DNA of 64,000 bases from Mycobacterium sp. D16R12 (GCF_002013465.1 NZ_MAFC01000002.1:372001-436000); one strand, 5' to 3'. Positions 40,043-49,566 are shown, counted from the stretch's first letter. Numbers and translations: made by a program. Notes: generated by a model not told the origin, from the letters alone.

Positions 40043-40593
40043 CGCGCACCCTCCGGCTGCGTCCACGGACGCAGCCGCGGCACCCACCGCGGTACGTGCT
40101 GCGCATACTCGGCATAGTCGCGGCCGAATCGCTTCAACAAGCCGCGCTCCTCGACCAGTGGGAAGTACACGGCGTTGATGGTCACGAAAACGGCTGCGTA
40201 GATCAGCAAGCCGACAGAGTTCAGGGCGAATGCCTCACCCAACAGAATCGCGACGACTCCGGTGATCATCGGGTTACGCACATAGCGGTACGGGCCGCGC
40301 ACGACAAGATGAACCGGAGGGTCGAAGGGCGCCAGAGAGCCCTTGCCCATCTGATGAAAGAGCATGACGGTACGGGTCACCAGGAACAGGCCGGCAGCGA
40401 CCAGCAAGGTCCCGATCACCGTCGCCGTCATCGACATCTCATCGGATATCCATGAAGGCACCTGAATCCCCGATCCATAAAGAATCATCAGTGGAATCAG
40501 CACCGTCATCGTGAACGGCAGCGCGAGAACTGCGCGCGCTGTGCGCCACAGGCTTGTCGATTCAGGCGCGGGGGCGACTGTTTGTGTGGCCAT
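40039..40593 (-). CDS. Isoprenylcysteine carboxyl methyltransferase-like membrane protein
   Basis: A 184-residue membrane protein with about four helices. The C-terminal part carries RGPYRYVRNPMITGV and VEERGLLKRFGRDYAEY, the signature of the ICMT/PEMT membrane methyltransferase family, which uses S-adenosylmethionine. The ATG at 40593 is chosen because GGGAGG lies six bases upstream; the frame continues to 40725 but passes through the operator palindromes. The natural acceptor is unknown. It is most likely repressed by the convergent TetR. Confidence 0.85.
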   Translation of the reverse strand: MATQTVAPAPESTSLWRTARAVLALPFTMTVLIPLMILYGSGIQVPSWISDEMSMTATVIGTLLVAAGLFLVTRTVMLFHQMGKGSLAPFDPPVHLVVRGPYRYVRNPMITGVVAILLGEAFALNSVGLLIYAAVFVTINAVYFPLVEERGLLKRFGRDYAEYAQHVPRWVPRLRPWTQPEGAR

Positions 40594-40637
40594 GACCGGC
40601 CTCCCATCATTCGTGGATGTCTTAGATGTACGCCCAC

Positions 40638-40678
40638 TTGACATTAGTGTCAACACTTGTTGACCAACAGTCGTTGAC
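40638..40678. promoter_or_regulatory. Overlapping operator palindromes before the methyltransferase gene
   Basis: TTGACATTAGTGTCAA (40638-40653) has perfect TTGACA/TGTCAA arms. GTCAACACTTGTTGAC (40649-40664) overlaps it with perfect GTCAACA/TGTTGAC arms. A further GTTGAC half-site is at 40673-40678. The same core is found before the convergent tetR gene. Confidence 0.65.
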
Positions 40679-40752
40679 ATCACAGTAACGCCACTCAGTG
40701 ACGTTTGATTCCCGGCATCCAGCACGATTCGGGGTCGACGTCCCCGGCCGAT

Positions 40753-40758
40753 TACTGT
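40753..40758 (+). promoter_or_regulatory. Probable -10 hexamer of the PAP2 gene
   Basis: TACTGT ends seven bases before the GTG at 40766 and no ribosome binding site is present, so a leaderless start is likely. Confidence 0.45.
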
Positions 40759-40765
40759 CGTCGGC

Positions 40766-41356
40766 GTGCCTGTCGGAAAACTGCCCAGCGAAAAGACGAT
40801 TCAGTGGTGGCCGCCCCTCGGCGTCATCGCGATGCTGGCGCTCGGGTTCTCCGTCGGTAAGGGTTCAACGCCGTTCGACGCCTGGTTTTTCGACAACGCG
40901 CAGCTCGTACTCGGAGTGCAGCCACGCTGGCTGCTGTTCTTCACCGACTGGGTCTTTCTCGTCCCGGTGCTCGTGGTGTGCGTCGGGTTCGAGCTGTACC
41001 GGCGGCGTTGGCGGGTCGCTGCGGTGGTGCTCGTCTGCCCGTTCGTGGCGAATTGGACCACCCAGGGCACCAAGATGCTCGTTGGTCGCGAGAAGGGCGG
41101 CTACCTCGCCTACCCCAGCGGCCACACCACTTTCGTGGTGGCCGTCATGGGGATGCTGGTACTGGTCGCCGGCGGAGCGCTTTGGGCGTACATCGTGGCC
41201 GGGATCGTCAGCACGCTCGGGCTGCTCGGCCAGGTCGCCTGTGGGTATCACTACCTCACCGACACCATCGGTGCGGTGCTAGTCACCACCGCGGTCGTGA
41301 CGTTGGCCTTCTGGGCTGCAGGAGTTCAGGAACAGGCACCCGTAGCCGCCGAGTAG
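40766..41356 (+). CDS. PAP2 family membrane phosphatase
   Basis: A 196-residue membrane protein with about five helices and the phosphatidic acid phosphatase type 2 signature: KMLVGREKGG (motif 1), YPSGHTT (motif 2) and GYHYLTDTIGA (motif 3, where the usual leading Ser-Arg is replaced). It would dephosphorylate a lipid or prenyl pyrophosphate at the outer face. GTG start at 40766. The 3' end overlaps a convergent membrane-protein gene by 31 bases. Confidence 0.87.
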   Translation: MPVGKLPSEKTIQWWPPLGVIAMLALGFSVGKGSTPFDAWFFDNAQLVLGVQPRWLLFFTDWVFLVPVLVVCVGFELYRRRWRVAAVVLVCPFVANWTTQGTKMLVGREKGGYLAYPSGHTTFVVAVMGMLVLVAGGALWAYIVAGIVSTLGLLGQVACGYHYLTDTIGAVLVTTAVVTLAFWAAGVQEQAPVAAE

Positions 41357-41745
41357 CCGCCGACAGAACCAGAAGCGACGTCGGCAAGTACCTGCCGAAT
41401 CCGCTCACCCGATGCATGCCACCCTGAAACTGATTCGCATCCAACAACTTTGCCTTGACTACGGATGACAATCACCCATGGGGTGCCGAACACGACGCGC
41501 GCTAGCACCCACAGCGGAAGCAACAACAACAGCAACAAGAACTCCACGGCCACGAACAAGGCCAACACGAGTGCCGGAACGAGAATCAGCAGCATGAGGG
41601 TGTTCCACACCATGCTGATGGGATCGTCTCCGTGAACGAAGTCAGGACTGACCACCCAATCAGAGACGTTGCCTCGACGCTTCCACGGCAGCCACCGCCG
41701 ACGTGCAGACCATTTCCGTCCCAGATGATCGTGGACGGCGGGCAC
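41326..41745 (-). CDS. Small membrane protein of unknown function
   Basis: A 139-residue protein with two very hydrophobic, leucine-rich helices (about residues 45-85) between a basic N-terminus and a C-terminal domain with FGTPWVIVIR and ESVSGWHASGERIRQVL. Similar proteins of unknown role occur in many actinobacteria. The GTG start follows GAGG by seven bases and lies two bases after yebC, so it is probably cotranscribed with it. Its 3' end overlaps the PAP2 gene. Confidence 0.7.
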   Translation of the reverse strand: MPAVHDHLGRKWSARRRWLPWKRRGNVSDWVVSPDFVHGDDPISMVWNTLMLLILVPALVLALFVAVEFLLLLLLLPLWVLARVVFGTPWVIVIRSQGKVVGCESVSGWHASGERIRQVLADVASGSVGGYSAATGACS

Positions 41746-41747
41746 GA

Positions 41748-42503
41748 TCAGTCCTCGGCGAGCTCGGCCAGCACCTCATCGGACAGGTCCACATTGGTGT
41801 AGACGTTCTGCACGTCGTCACTGTCCTCGAGCGCGTCGACCAGCTTGAACACCTTGCGGGCCGTGTCGACATCGGCCGGAACGGTCACGGACGGCTGAAA
41901 GCTCGCTTCCGCCGAGTCGTAGTCGATGCCGGCGGCCTGCAGCGCCTGACGCACGGCGACCAGGTCGGTGGGCTCGGAGACGACTTCGAAGCTCTCGCCG
42001 AGGTCGTTGACCTCCTCGGCACCCGCCTCCAGCACGGCCGTCAGCACGTCGTCCTCCGCCAGGTTCCCCTTCTCCAGGGTGACCATGCCCTTGCGGGAGA
42101 ACAGGTAGGACACCGAACCCGGGTCGGCCATGTTGCCACCGTTACGGGTCATCGCAACACGGACCTCGCCGGCGGCACGGTTGCGGTTATCGGTCAAGCA
42201 TTCGACAAGCACGGCAACACCATTGGGGCCGTAGCCCTCATACATGATTGTCTGCCAATCGGCGCCGCCAGCCTCTTCGCCGGCGCCACGCTTGCGGGCC
42301 CGCTCGATGTTGTCGTTGGGCACCGACGTCTTCTTGGCCTTCTGGATGGCGTCGTAGAGCGTCGGGTTGCCTGCCGGGTCACCGCCACCGGTACGCGCGG
42401 CGACCTCGATGTTCTTGATCAGCTTGGCGAACTCTTTGCCACGGCGCGCGTCTTTCACGGCCTTCTGGTGCTTGGTGGTGGCCCACTTGGAATGGCCGCT
42501 CAT
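41748..42503 (-). CDS. yebC: YebC/PmpR family transcriptional regulator
   Basis: A 251-residue protein (Rv2603c type) starting with [23 protein letters not shown], the invariant N-terminus of the family, with [14 protein letters not shown] and [21 protein letters not shown]. YebC proteins bind DNA and, in recent work on other bacteria, ease ribosome stalling at proline stretches. ATG at 42503 follows AGGGG by three bases; the longer frame to 42929 runs antisense to the HD gene. Confidence 0.95.
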   Translation of the reverse strand: MSGHSKWATTKHQKAVKDARRGKEFAKLIKNIEVAARTGGGDPAGNPTLYDAIQKAKKTSVPNDNIERARKRGAGEEAGGADWQTIMYEGYGPNGVAVLVECLTDNRNRAAGEVRVAMTRNGGNMADPGSVSYLFSRKGMVTLEKGNLAEDDVLTAVLEAGAEEVNDLGESFEVVSEPTDLVAVRQALQAAGIDYDSAEASFQPSVTVPADVDTARKVFKLVDALEDSDDVQNVYTNVDLSDEVLAELAED

Positions 42504-42610
42504 GTACCCCTGTACCGCTTTCTCTTGACGTTCCGTCTTATCTTTGCGCTGCCCGAGTGTACTCGCGCAGCGCAGGTGTCCACTGGATAGCGGGGCCAGT
42601 GCCAGGAACA

Positions 42611-42616
42611 TAGGGT
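42611..42616 (+). promoter_or_regulatory. -10 hexamer of the HD-domain gene
   Basis: TAGGGT ends seven bases before the ATG at 42624. An in-frame GTG at 42615 lies inside the hexamer and is not the likely start. Confidence 0.5.
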
Positions 42617-42623
42617 GAACCGC

Positions 42624-43151
42624 ATGACTGTCCTGGTAGAAGACCCGATAGTCGACGCGATTCTGGACCGGTACGCGTCGACCATCGGCGACAGCCTCAC
42701 CGATTACCGCAATCACCTGTATCGAGGCATGAACTACCAGCTGCGTCTTCTTGGCATGACGACAGCACCCCCCGAGATCGCGTTGGCCTGGGCGACGCAC
42801 GATATCGGCATCTGGACGGCCGGCACGTGGGACTACCTCGATCCGTCGGTGGCCCTCGCCGAGCAGCTGGCACCGGAGTTCGGAATCGACGATCCCGGTC
42901 GCACCACGACAATGGTGGCCGATCATCACAAGCTCAGGTCAGCGGACGATCTATGGGTCGAGACATTCCGGTTGGGTGACCGGATCGACGCCTTCCATGG
43001 GCTCTACGCCTGGACCGGTCTGGAACGCGCCGATGTGCGCGAGGTCGTAGAGGCATTGCCGTACGGCGGTTTTCACGGATTCTTAGTGCGAACGGCCGGA
43101 AAGTGGACGCTCAAACACCCGCTGCGGCCGATGCCCATGCTGCGCTGGTAA
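42624..43151 (+). CDS. HD-domain phosphohydrolase-like protein
   Basis: A 175-residue HD-superfamily protein. Metal ligands fit His in [11 protein letters not shown], the His-Asp pair in [10 protein letters not shown], and histidines and Asp in MVADHHKLR and [10 protein letters not shown]. Such proteins hydrolyse nucleotides or phosphoesters; this one is of unknown substrate. The start is placed at 42624 because of the -10 box seven bases upstream. It is convergent with pdxT and separated from it by a long hairpin. Confidence 0.82.
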   Translation: MTVLVEDPIVDAILDRYASTIGDSLTDYRNHLYRGMNYQLRLLGMTTAPPEIALAWATHDIGIWTAGTWDYLDPSVALAEQLAPEFGIDDPGRTTTMVADHHKLRSADDLWVETFRLGDRIDAFHGLYAWTGLERADVREVVEALPYGGFHGFLVRTAGKWTLKHPLRPMPMLRW

Positions 43152-43173
43152 ACCCCGCCCACTGGCGCCCGCC

Positions 43174-43226
43174 TCTGAGCGACAAATCATGGCGCGCCGG
43201 TGCGCGCGACCAGTTTGTCGCTGAGA
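43174..43226. terminator. Hairpin between the HD gene and pdxT
   Basis: TCTGAGCGACAAA (43174-43186) and TTTGTCGCTGAGA (43214-43226) form 13-base arms with one mismatch around a 27-base GC-rich loop that contains further inverted bases. It lies between two convergent genes and can serve as a bidirectional terminator; it could also be a dispersed intergenic repeat. Confidence 0.6.
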
Positions 43227-43247
43227 CCCGGGCACCCATCGTCATTG

Positions 43248-43829
43248 TCAGGAAGCGCGCACCATGTCGACGAACAGCTGGTGCACCCGCCGGTCCCCGG
43301 TGACTTCGGGGTGAAACGACGTCGCCAACGCACTCCCCTGCCGCACCGCGACCGGATGCCCTTGTGCGATCGCCAGCACCTCGACGTCGGCGCCCACCCG
43401 CTCCACCCACGGCGCCCTGATGAACACCGCGTGCAATGCACCGTCAAGCCCGGCGAAATCCAGATCACCCTCGAATGAGTCCACCTGGCGCCCGAAAGCA
43501 TTGCGCCGCACCGTCATATCGATGGCACCGAGCGCCACCGCATCCGGACGGGTGTCGAGTATCTCGCTGGCGAGCAGGATCATGCCGGCACACGAGCCAT
43601 AGACCGGCAGCCCTTCCCGCAGGCGTTCAGAGAGCGGATCCAGCAGCTCGAACACGCGCAGCAAGTTGCTCATCGTCGTGGACTCCCCGCCGGGGATGAC
43701 CAACCCGTCCACCTTCGAGAGTTCCTCGGGACGACGCACACCGAGCGCGTCGGCGCCCGAATCTTTCAGAGCGACAATATGTTCCCTGACATCACCCTGC
43801 AATGCCAGCACGCCTACCAGCGGGCTCAC
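43248..43829 (-). CDS. pdxT: Pyridoxal 5'-phosphate synthase glutaminase subunit
   Basis: A 193-residue class I glutaminase. The oxyanion loop GGESTTM, the nucleophile Cys in YGSCAGM, and the His-Glu pair in SFHPEVTGD complete the triad. It feeds ammonia to PdxS for vitamin B6 synthesis. The GTG start overlaps the stop of tesB (GTGA), in an operon pdxS-tesB-pdxT as in M. tuberculosis. Confidence 0.96.
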   Translation of the reverse strand: MSPLVGVLALQGDVREHIVALKDSGADALGVRRPEELSKVDGLVIPGGESTTMSNLLRVFELLDPLSERLREGLPVYGSCAGMILLASEILDTRPDAVALGAIDMTVRRNAFGRQVDSFEGDLDFAGLDGALHAVFIRAPWVERVGADVEVLAIAQGHPVAVRQGSALATSFHPEVTGDRRVHQLFVDMVRAS

Positions 43830-44680
43830 GCCATGTTCCCCTTGGCGATCGACGCCTCGTCCGGGTTGCGCTCGTACCGGGTCAGACCTTCTTGCACTAC
43901 CGCCGCGACCATCCGGCCCTCACGGTCGAAGATCCGGCCCTGGGTCAGCGCCCGTCCGTATCCGGCCGACGGCGATGTCTCGTCGTACAGCAGCCATTCA
44001 TCGGCGCGGAATGGCCGCAGGAACCACAGCGCGTGATCCAGGGATGCGGTCTGCAGCACCGCGTCCCGGTGCGGCACCTTGGAAGAACTCAGGAGCGTCA
44101 GGTCGCTCATGTAGGCCAGGGCACAGATGTGCAGCACCGGGTCATCGGGAAGGTGCTTGCGGCAGCGGAACCACACCCGCTGCTGCGCGGCCAGCCGAGG
44201 ATTCCGGTCCATCAACTCGTCGGGAACGATCCGGATGTCCCATTCGGCGAACTGCCGGAACAGGTCGTGACTGAACGACCCCTCCTCGTCCTGTACATCC
44301 GGCAGATCCTCGGGCGCGGGCACCGGCGGCATCAGGTCCTGATGTTCGATGCCGGTGTCCAGAGTCTGAAATGACGCCGACATGGTGAAGATTGCCTGCC
44401 CACCCTGGATCGCAGTCACGCGACGGGTCGCGAACGAGCGGCCGTCACGCACCCTGTCGACGAGAAACACCGTGGGCTCGTTGGGATTTCCGGGTCGCAG
44501 GAAGTACCCGTGCAGGGAGTGGACAAGGTAGTGCGGCTCCACGGTGCGAACCGCCGAGACCAACGACTGCCCGGCAACCTGTCCGCCGAAGGTACGGCGC
44601 AGGCTGCTCGGGGTCACGTTGCCTCGGAAGATGTCCTTTTCGAGCTGCTCCAGCGTCAGGATCTCTTCGATGTCGGCCAT
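43826..44680 (-). CDS. tesB: Acyl-CoA thioesterase II
   Basis: A 284-residue double-hotdog thioesterase. The N-terminal half has [23 protein letters not shown] and [13 protein letters not shown]; the C-terminal half has [21 protein letters not shown] with the catalytic Asp. It cleaves medium- to long-chain acyl-CoA in the cytoplasm. Lies between pdxS (9-base gap) and pdxT (4-base overlap), the same order as Rv2606c-Rv2604c. Confidence 0.94.
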   Translation of the reverse strand: MADIEEILTLEQLEKDIFRGNVTPSSLRRTFGGQVAGQSLVSAVRTVEPHYLVHSLHGYFLRPGNPNEPTVFLVDRVRDGRSFATRRVTAIQGGQAIFTMSASFQTLDTGIEHQDLMPPVPAPEDLPDVQDEEGSFSHDLFRQFAEWDIRIVPDELMDRNPRLAAQQRVWFRCRKHLPDDPVLHICALAYMSDLTLLSSSKVPHRDAVLQTASLDHALWFLRPFRADEWLLYDETSPSAGYGRALTQGRIFDREGRMVAAVVQEGLTRYERNPDEASIAKGNMA

Positions 44681-44689
44681 CAGATGGTT

Positions 44690-45604
44690 TTACCAGCCGC
44701 GCTCGGCGAGCCGATGCGGCTGCGCGATGTCCTCCACGTTGATGCCGACCATTGCCTCACCCAGACCGCGCGACACCTTGGCGAGCACGTCCGGGTCGTC
44801 GTAGAAGGTGGTGGCCTTCACGATCGCCGCGGCCCGCTGCTCGGGGTTGCCCGACTTGAAGATTCCGGAGCCGACGAACACACCCTCGGCACCCAGCTGC
44901 ATCATCATCGCGGCATCGGCCGGAGTGGCGATACCGCCGGCGGTGAACAGTGTGACCGGGAGCTTGCCGGCGCGAGCGACCTCGACCACGAGCTCATAGG
45001 GCGCCTGCAGTTCCTTTGCGGCGACGTACAACTCGTCCTCGGACAGCGAGGTGAGCCGACGGATCTCGCCACCGATCTTGCGCATGTGCGTGGTCGCGTT
45101 GGACACGTCGCCGGTGCCGGCCTCACCCTTGGAGCGGATCATCGCCGCACCCTCGGTGATGCGGCGCAGTGCCTCGCCCAGGTTGGTGGCACCGCACACG
45201 AACGGCACGGTGAACTTCCACTTGTCGATGTGGTTGGCGTAGTCGGCGGGGGTCAGCACCTCCGACTCGTCGATGTAATCCACGCCGAGGCTCTGCAGGA
45301 TCTGCGCCTCGACGAAATGACCGATGCGGGCCTTGGCCATGACGGGAACGCTGACGGCGTTGATGATGCCGTCGATCATGTCCGGATCACTCATCCGGGA
45401 CACGCCGCCCTGGGCACGGATGTCGGCGGGGACACGCTCCAGTGCCATCACGGCGACGGCGCCGGCATCTTCAGCGATCTTCGCCTGATCGGCGGTGACA
45501 ACGTCCATGATGACGCCGCCCTTGAGCATCTCGGCCATACCGCGCTTCACGCGAGCGGTACCGGTTCCGGTCTCCGGGGACGTTCCATTGGTCGTGCTAG
45601 TCAA
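44690..45604 (-). CDS. pdxS: Pyridoxal 5'-phosphate synthase subunit PdxS
   Basis: A 304-residue TIM-barrel synthase that makes pyridoxal phosphate from ribose 5-phosphate, glyceraldehyde 3-phosphate and ammonia. Strongly conserved segments include [26 protein letters not shown] start (here [10 protein letters not shown]), [19 protein letters not shown] and [11 protein letters not shown]. The lysines for imine chemistry are present. First gene of the vitamin B6 operon. Confidence 0.98.
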   Translation of the reverse strand: MTSTTNGTSPETGTGTARVKRGMAEMLKGGVIMDVVTADQAKIAEDAGAVAVMALERVPADIRAQGGVSRMSDPDMIDGIINAVSVPVMAKARIGHFVEAQILQSLGVDYIDESEVLTPADYANHIDKWKFTVPFVCGATNLGEALRRITEGAAMIRSKGEAGTGDVSNATTHMRKIGGEIRRLTSLSEDELYVAAKELQAPYELVVEVARAGKLPVTLFTAGGIATPADAAMMMQLGAEGVFVGSGIFKSGNPEQRAAAIVKATTFYDDPDVLAKVSRGLGEAMVGINVEDIAQPHRLAERGW

Positions 45605-45690
45605 CTGGGGGCTCCTGAGTGTTCGGGTTCTCAGACCAGTCTAATGCCGCCGCACCAGCGATTTTGTGGCGGGAGGTGCGGTGACGGGGC

Positions 45691-46716
45691 TCACCCGATA
45701 AGGACCGGCTCACGGCGCCCGCCAGTGGCCACCGCATCTGCCGCAGTGGCGGCCTCCCCGAGCAGCTCTCCCAGCTGATTCGGGAACACCTGCTCGCCCG
45801 AGGCCGTAAGTGCGGCGATCTCTTCGGCATCGCACCAGCGGTGGCCGGTGATGTAGCGCTGCTCCAAATTGGTGCGGCCGTCGGTCGCCGGTTCGAACCT
45901 CTTGGTGCGGTGCACGAAGAACAATTCCTCGGAGCGGATGGTGGTGCCGTTGAAGTCGAAGACCGCGACCCGACGCCATAGCGGGCCCACGATCCGCCCG
46001 GAGGGAACCGATAATCCGGTCTCCTCAACCAGCTCGCGTACCGCGCCGTCGGACAACTTCTCCCCCGGCAAGGTCTGGCCGCCAACGGTGAACCACCAGT
46101 GCACCGCCGGGCTCGGCGCGGCGGGATCGAAGCCGCGCAGCAGCAGCACCCGGCCATCCTCGTCCAGCAGGATGATCCGCGCCGAGGTGCGGAAGTTGGC
46201 CAGTGCCGGATCCTCGGTACCCGCACCCTGGCGGTCGATGATTTCGAAATACGTTGGCATCGGCGCGGTTCCGCCTAACCGCAGCCAACGCACCGGACGA
46301 CGTACCCGGAGGGCCAGGGTGTCGCGCACGGCGTCGTTATGGAAGCGCCGCGCGATCAGCACGCGCGTCTCCGCATCAGCGAGCTCGGCCACCAGCGCGG
46401 GGCGCAACCGCTCCGCGTCGACGGTGGACAACGCCGAGGCCAGCTGGTTCTCCGCGTACTCACGGCGGTCACGGTCGGCACGCTCGGCTTTCGCGGCGAG
46501 TTTGATGAGTTGATCGTCCTTGAGCGCATCACCCACCGCCCGCGCGACGACGGCGCGGCGCGCCAGCGCGGCATCAAGGGACTGCCAGGACAGGTCGCTG
46601 CGCACATGCAGCCGGTCCAGCCGGTTGGCCACCAAGTAGGCCCAGAGCAGGCCCAGCGCGACCAGCGTGCCGATGAGGACGATGACGATGACGGTCAACG
46701 CCGAGAAGGTCACCAA
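45691..46716 (-). CDS. Membrane-anchored Nudix hydrolase (Rv2609c type)
   Basis: A 341-residue protein. One N-terminal helix (about residues 5-28) is followed by a charged helical region to about residue 150, then a Nudix domain with a complete box: GQTLPGE, then RELVEETGL. It would hydrolyse a nucleoside-diphosphate-linked compound at the membrane. It starts seven bases inside the pimA gene, as Rv2609c does after pimA, so it may act on a product of phosphatidylinositol mannoside synthesis; this is inference. Confidence 0.9.
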   Translation of the reverse strand: MVTFSALTVIVIVLIGTLVALGLLWAYLVANRLDRLHVRSDLSWQSLDAALARRAVVARAVGDALKDDQLIKLAAKAERADRDRREYAENQLASALSTVDAERLRPALVAELADAETRVLIARRFHNDAVRDTLALRVRRPVRWLRLGGTAPMPTYFEIIDRQGAGTEDPALANFRTSARIILLDEDGRVLLLRGFDPAAPSPAVHWWFTVGGQTLPGEKLSDGAVRELVEETGLSVPSGRIVGPLWRRVAVFDFNGTTIRSEELFFVHRTKRFEPATDGRTNLEQRYITGHRWCDAEEIAALTASGEQVFPNQLGELLGEAATAADAVATGGRREPVLIG

Positions 46717-47837
46717 CTGTCGACCTTCACCCTGGCGCCGGAGGCGGTAACGGTCTCGTAGACAAGCATGATCTGCTGCGCGACCACTGACCAGTCGTAT
46801 CGCTGGACCGCGTCGGTACCCGCCGCGACCAGCTCTGCCCGGCCTTCATCGTCGCCGAGCACGTCGATGATGGCCGCCGCCAAGGCATCCGAGTCGCCGG
46901 TGGGCGTCAACCGGCCCGCCTTGCCATCCAGGAGCACGCGCCGGAAGGCGTCCAGCGAGCTCGCGACCACTGCGGTCCCGGCCGCCATCGCCTCCACCAA
47001 CACGATGCCGAAGCTCTCGCCGCCGATATTGGGCGCGCAGTAGACGTCGGCGCTATGCATCGCCGAGGCCTTGGTGGCATCGTCCACCTGACCGAGAAAC
47101 CGCAGATGTTTTGCCAATGGTCCTGCCTGCGAATGTAATTCGGCCTCATCTCCTCGACCGACGATCAGGATCTCCACATCGGAGAAGCTGGCCACGATCT
47201 TCGGTAGGGCGCCCATCAACACGCCCATACCCTTGCGCGACTCGTCGTAGCGCCCCAGGAACAGCACCGTCTTACCCGCTCTCGGGTAGCCCTCCAGCAG
47301 GGGTGCCCCCGAAAACGATCGGACGTCGACGCCGTTGGGAATCTCGACCGCATCAGATCCGAGCGCCTCCATCTGCCAGCGCCGTGCCAGCTCGGAGACA
47401 GCGATCCGGCCAACGATCTTCTCGTGCCAAGGGCGCAGCACCGCCTGGAAGACGCTCAGCGTCAACGACTTCGTCGTGGAGGTGTGAAAGGTGGCGACGA
47501 TCGGCCCCTCGGCCACCATGAGCGCCAACATGGACAGGCTCGGCGCGTTCGGCTCATGCAGGTGCAGCACATCGAAGTCGCCGTCGACTAGCCAACGCCT
47601 GGTCTTGGCGTAGGTGGCCGGGCCGAATCGCAGCCGTGCGACCGAGCCGTTGTAGGGAATCGGAACTGCCTTGCCGCCGGAGACCACGAACTCGGGCAGC
47701 TCCAGGTCCGAGGAGGACGGTGCGAGCAGACTGACGTGGTGGCCGCGATCTCTCATGACCTCGGCCAACTGCACCACATGGGACTGGACGCCGCCCGGTA
47801 CATCAAAGGAGTACGGGCAGACCATCCCGATGCGCAT
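46710..47837 (-). CDS. pimA: Phosphatidylinositol alpha-mannosyltransferase PimA
   Basis: A 375-residue GT4-family enzyme that adds the first mannose from GDP-mannose to phosphatidylinositol at the inner membrane face. The N-terminal CPYSFDVPGGVQSHVVQLAE loop and the C-terminal donor-site GGESFGIVLVEAMAAG are typical. The ATG overlaps the patA stop (TAATG). Member of the thrS-HIT-pgsA1-patA-pimA-Nudix operon, as in M. tuberculosis. Confidence 0.97.
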   Translation of the reverse strand: MRIGMVCPYSFDVPGGVQSHVVQLAEVMRDRGHHVSLLAPSSSDLELPEFVVSGGKAVPIPYNGSVARLRFGPATYAKTRRWLVDGDFDVLHLHEPNAPSLSMLALMVAEGPIVATFHTSTTKSLTLSVFQAVLRPWHEKIVGRIAVSELARRWQMEALGSDAVEIPNGVDVRSFSGAPLLEGYPRAGKTVLFLGRYDESRKGMGVLMGALPKIVASFSDVEILIVGRGDEAELHSQAGPLAKHLRFLGQVDDATKASAMHSADVYCAPNIGGESFGIVLVEAMAAGTAVVASSLDAFRRVLLDGKAGRLTPTGDSDALAAAIIDVLGDDEGRAELVAAGTDAVQRYDWSVVAQQIMLVYETVTASGARVKVDSW

Positions 47838-48907
47838 TACGCCTGCCCGCCAACGGGATCCGTCTCCCGAGGGGCTGTTTCCGTCTCCCGAGGGGCTGCC
47901 CGATCATCAATTTCCGTCTCCCGAGGGGCTGCCCGATCATCAATTTCCGTCTCCCGAGGCGCTACCCGATCATCAACATCCGTCTCCCGGCTAGCCGGGG
48001 GCTTCTGCAGCCTGGTGCGGCGCTCTTCGGACAGGTCGTCAAGCCATAAGGGTTGCAACATGTGCCAGTCCGCCGGGCGCTCGGCGATGTTGGCGGCGAA
48101 TTCGTTGGCGAGCGCCTGCGTGGCCGCTGCGACATCACCTGCCGAGGTGTCGATAGGCTCCTGAATCCGCACACCCCATTGACCATGTGGATCAAACCAG
48201 CAGTGCGCCGGCAGCAGGCGTGCTCCGGTGTCGATCGCCAGGCGCGCCGGCCCAGCGGGCATCCGGGCCTCCGAACCAAAGAAGTCGACGGGTACACCAT
48301 TGCGGCTCAAGTCGCGGTCGGCCATCAGGCAGACGACACGGTTTTCCCGCAATCGCGCCGCCAGGGTCTCGTAGGGCCCAGTGGAGTCGCCGCTTGAGGC
48401 AAGCACTTCGAAGCCAAGGGTTTCCCGGTAGTCCAGAAACCGGCGGTACAGCGATTCGGGTTTCAGACGCTCCGCGACGGTGGTGAAGGTGCCGTAGGTC
48501 TGGGCCAGCCACACACCCGCCATGTCCCAGTTGCCGCTGTGCGGCAGAGCGATCACTGTGCCCTTGCCCTGGTCCTGGGACGCGTCGATATTCCGACGCC
48601 CGAATGCGCAGCTGTCCAGGCGGCCGGCGAGGCGCTCCATGTTCTGCGAGGGCAGACGGAACGCTTCGCGCCAGTACCTGGCGTAGGAACGCATCGCGTC
48701 GATCATCAGCCGGTCGGGCACCTCGCGGGGATGCACGCCGAGCACCCGGGCGAGGTTCTTGCGCAGTTGTTCGGGTCCACCGTTGCGGGCACCAACCATG
48801 GCACCGACGTCGAATATGGCTCGGGCGAGTAGATCCGGTGTCACCTGCGTCAAGTTCCAACCGGCGGCATAGCCCCAATCAGCTGCGCGTTCGCCCCATA
48901 CACTCAT
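47837..48907 (-). CDS. patA: Phosphatidylinositol mannoside acyltransferase PatA with repeat tail
   Basis: A 356-residue acyltransferase of the LpxL/HtrB-like group (Rv2611c type) that acylates the mannose of PIM. The catalytic histidine motif is HSGNWDMAG (His123, Asp128). About the last 55 residues are extra: an 11-residue unit APRETEIDDRA repeated three times in full with partial copies at both ends, encoded by a 33-base tandem repeat. The tail is charged and likely disordered, so the enzyme core should be unaffected. Overlaps pgsA1 and pimA. Confidence 0.93.
   Translation of the reverse strand: MSVWGERAADWGYAAGWNLTQVTPDLLARAIFDVGAMVGARNGGPEQLRKNLARVLGVHPREVPDRLMIDAMRSYARYWREAFRLPSQNMERLAGRLDSCAFGRRNIDASQDQGKGTVIALPHSGNWDMAGVWLAQTYGTFTTVAERLKPESLYRRFLDYRETLGFEVLASSGDSTGPYETLAARLRENRVVCLMADRDLSRNGVPVDFFGSEARMPAGPARLAIDTGARLLPAHCWFDPHGQWGVRIQEPIDTSAGDVAAATQALANEFAANIAERPADWHMLQPLWLDDLSEERRTRLQKPPASRETDVDDRVAPRETEIDDRAAPRETEIDDRAAPRETETAPRETDPVGGQA
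47860..47995. repeat. 33-base tandem repeat in the 3' end of patA
   Basis: Three full copies of a 33-base unit lie at 47878-47910, 47911-47943 and 47944-47976; the first two are identical and the third has two changes. Partial copies flank them. The unit length is a multiple of three, so copy-number changes would keep the reading frame. Confidence 0.93.
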
Positions 48908-49566
48908 GACTGATTCTTCTCCGCAGTGTCCTGTCCGGCATCGGAATTGGGCAACAGATCAGCGGCACCAGGAGACGTGCGCACCGCATGTATCCGTTGG
49001 GCCACCGTCACCAGGCTCGCGATCGCAAGTACCCACATCGCCGTATGTAGCGGCCACTGCACTGCGAAACCGCCGCTGAAAACCGCTCCGGCGAGCACGA
49101 TGATGAGCCGTTCGGGGCGTTCGATCAGCCCGCCGTCGGCACGCAATCCGGAGGCCTCGGCCCGCGCCTTGACGTACGAGATCACCTGCGAGGTGATCAT
49201 GCAGATCAGCGTGGCAACAACCAAAGATGCTGATCCCCAACCGAACGCGGCCCACCAGAGTAATCCGGCGAACACCGCGCCATCGGCCACGCGATCACAT
49301 GTCGCGTCGAGCACCGCGCCGAACCGGGTGCCACCACCGCGGGCCCGTGCCATCGCCCCGTCGAGCATGTCGAACATCGTGAACAGCGAGACCGCAATGC
49401 CACCCCAGAACAGGTGGCCCATCGGGAACAAGGTGAGTGCCGCGACAACTGTCGCCGCGGTCCCGAAGATGGTGACCGTGTCGGGGGTGAATCCCGCACG
49501 CAGCACCGCGTTGGCCAACGGATTGAGGATCTTCGCGAACGTCTCCCGGGACAGGATGGCGCTCAT
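48904..49566 (-). CDS. pgsA1: Phosphatidylinositol phosphate synthase PgsA1
   Basis: A 220-residue CDP-alcohol phosphatidyltransferase with about six helices. The full motif is present: DGAMARARGGGTRFGAVLDATCDR (Asp-Gly, Ala-Arg, Gly, Asp, Asp in the canonical spacing). It makes phosphatidylinositol phosphate from CDP-diacylglycerol and inositol phosphate, the base of PIM and lipoarabinomannan. The ATG at 49566 follows GGAG by eight bases; the longer frame overlaps the HIT gene. Confidence 0.94.
   Translation of the reverse strand: MSAILSRETFAKILNPLANAVLRAGFTPDTVTIFGTAATVVAALTLFPMGHLFWGGIAVSLFTMFDMLDGAMARARGGGTRFGAVLDATCDRVADGAVFAGLLWWAAFGWGSASLVVATLICMITSQVISYVKARAEASGLRADGGLIERPERLIIVLAGAVFSGGFAVQWPLHTAMWVLAIASLVTVAQRIHAVRTSPGAADLLPNSDAGQDTAEKNQS

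Noticed and set aside
41748..42929. 393-codon version of yebC
   Set aside because: The conserved MSGHSKW start is at 42503 and the extension is antisense to the HD gene.
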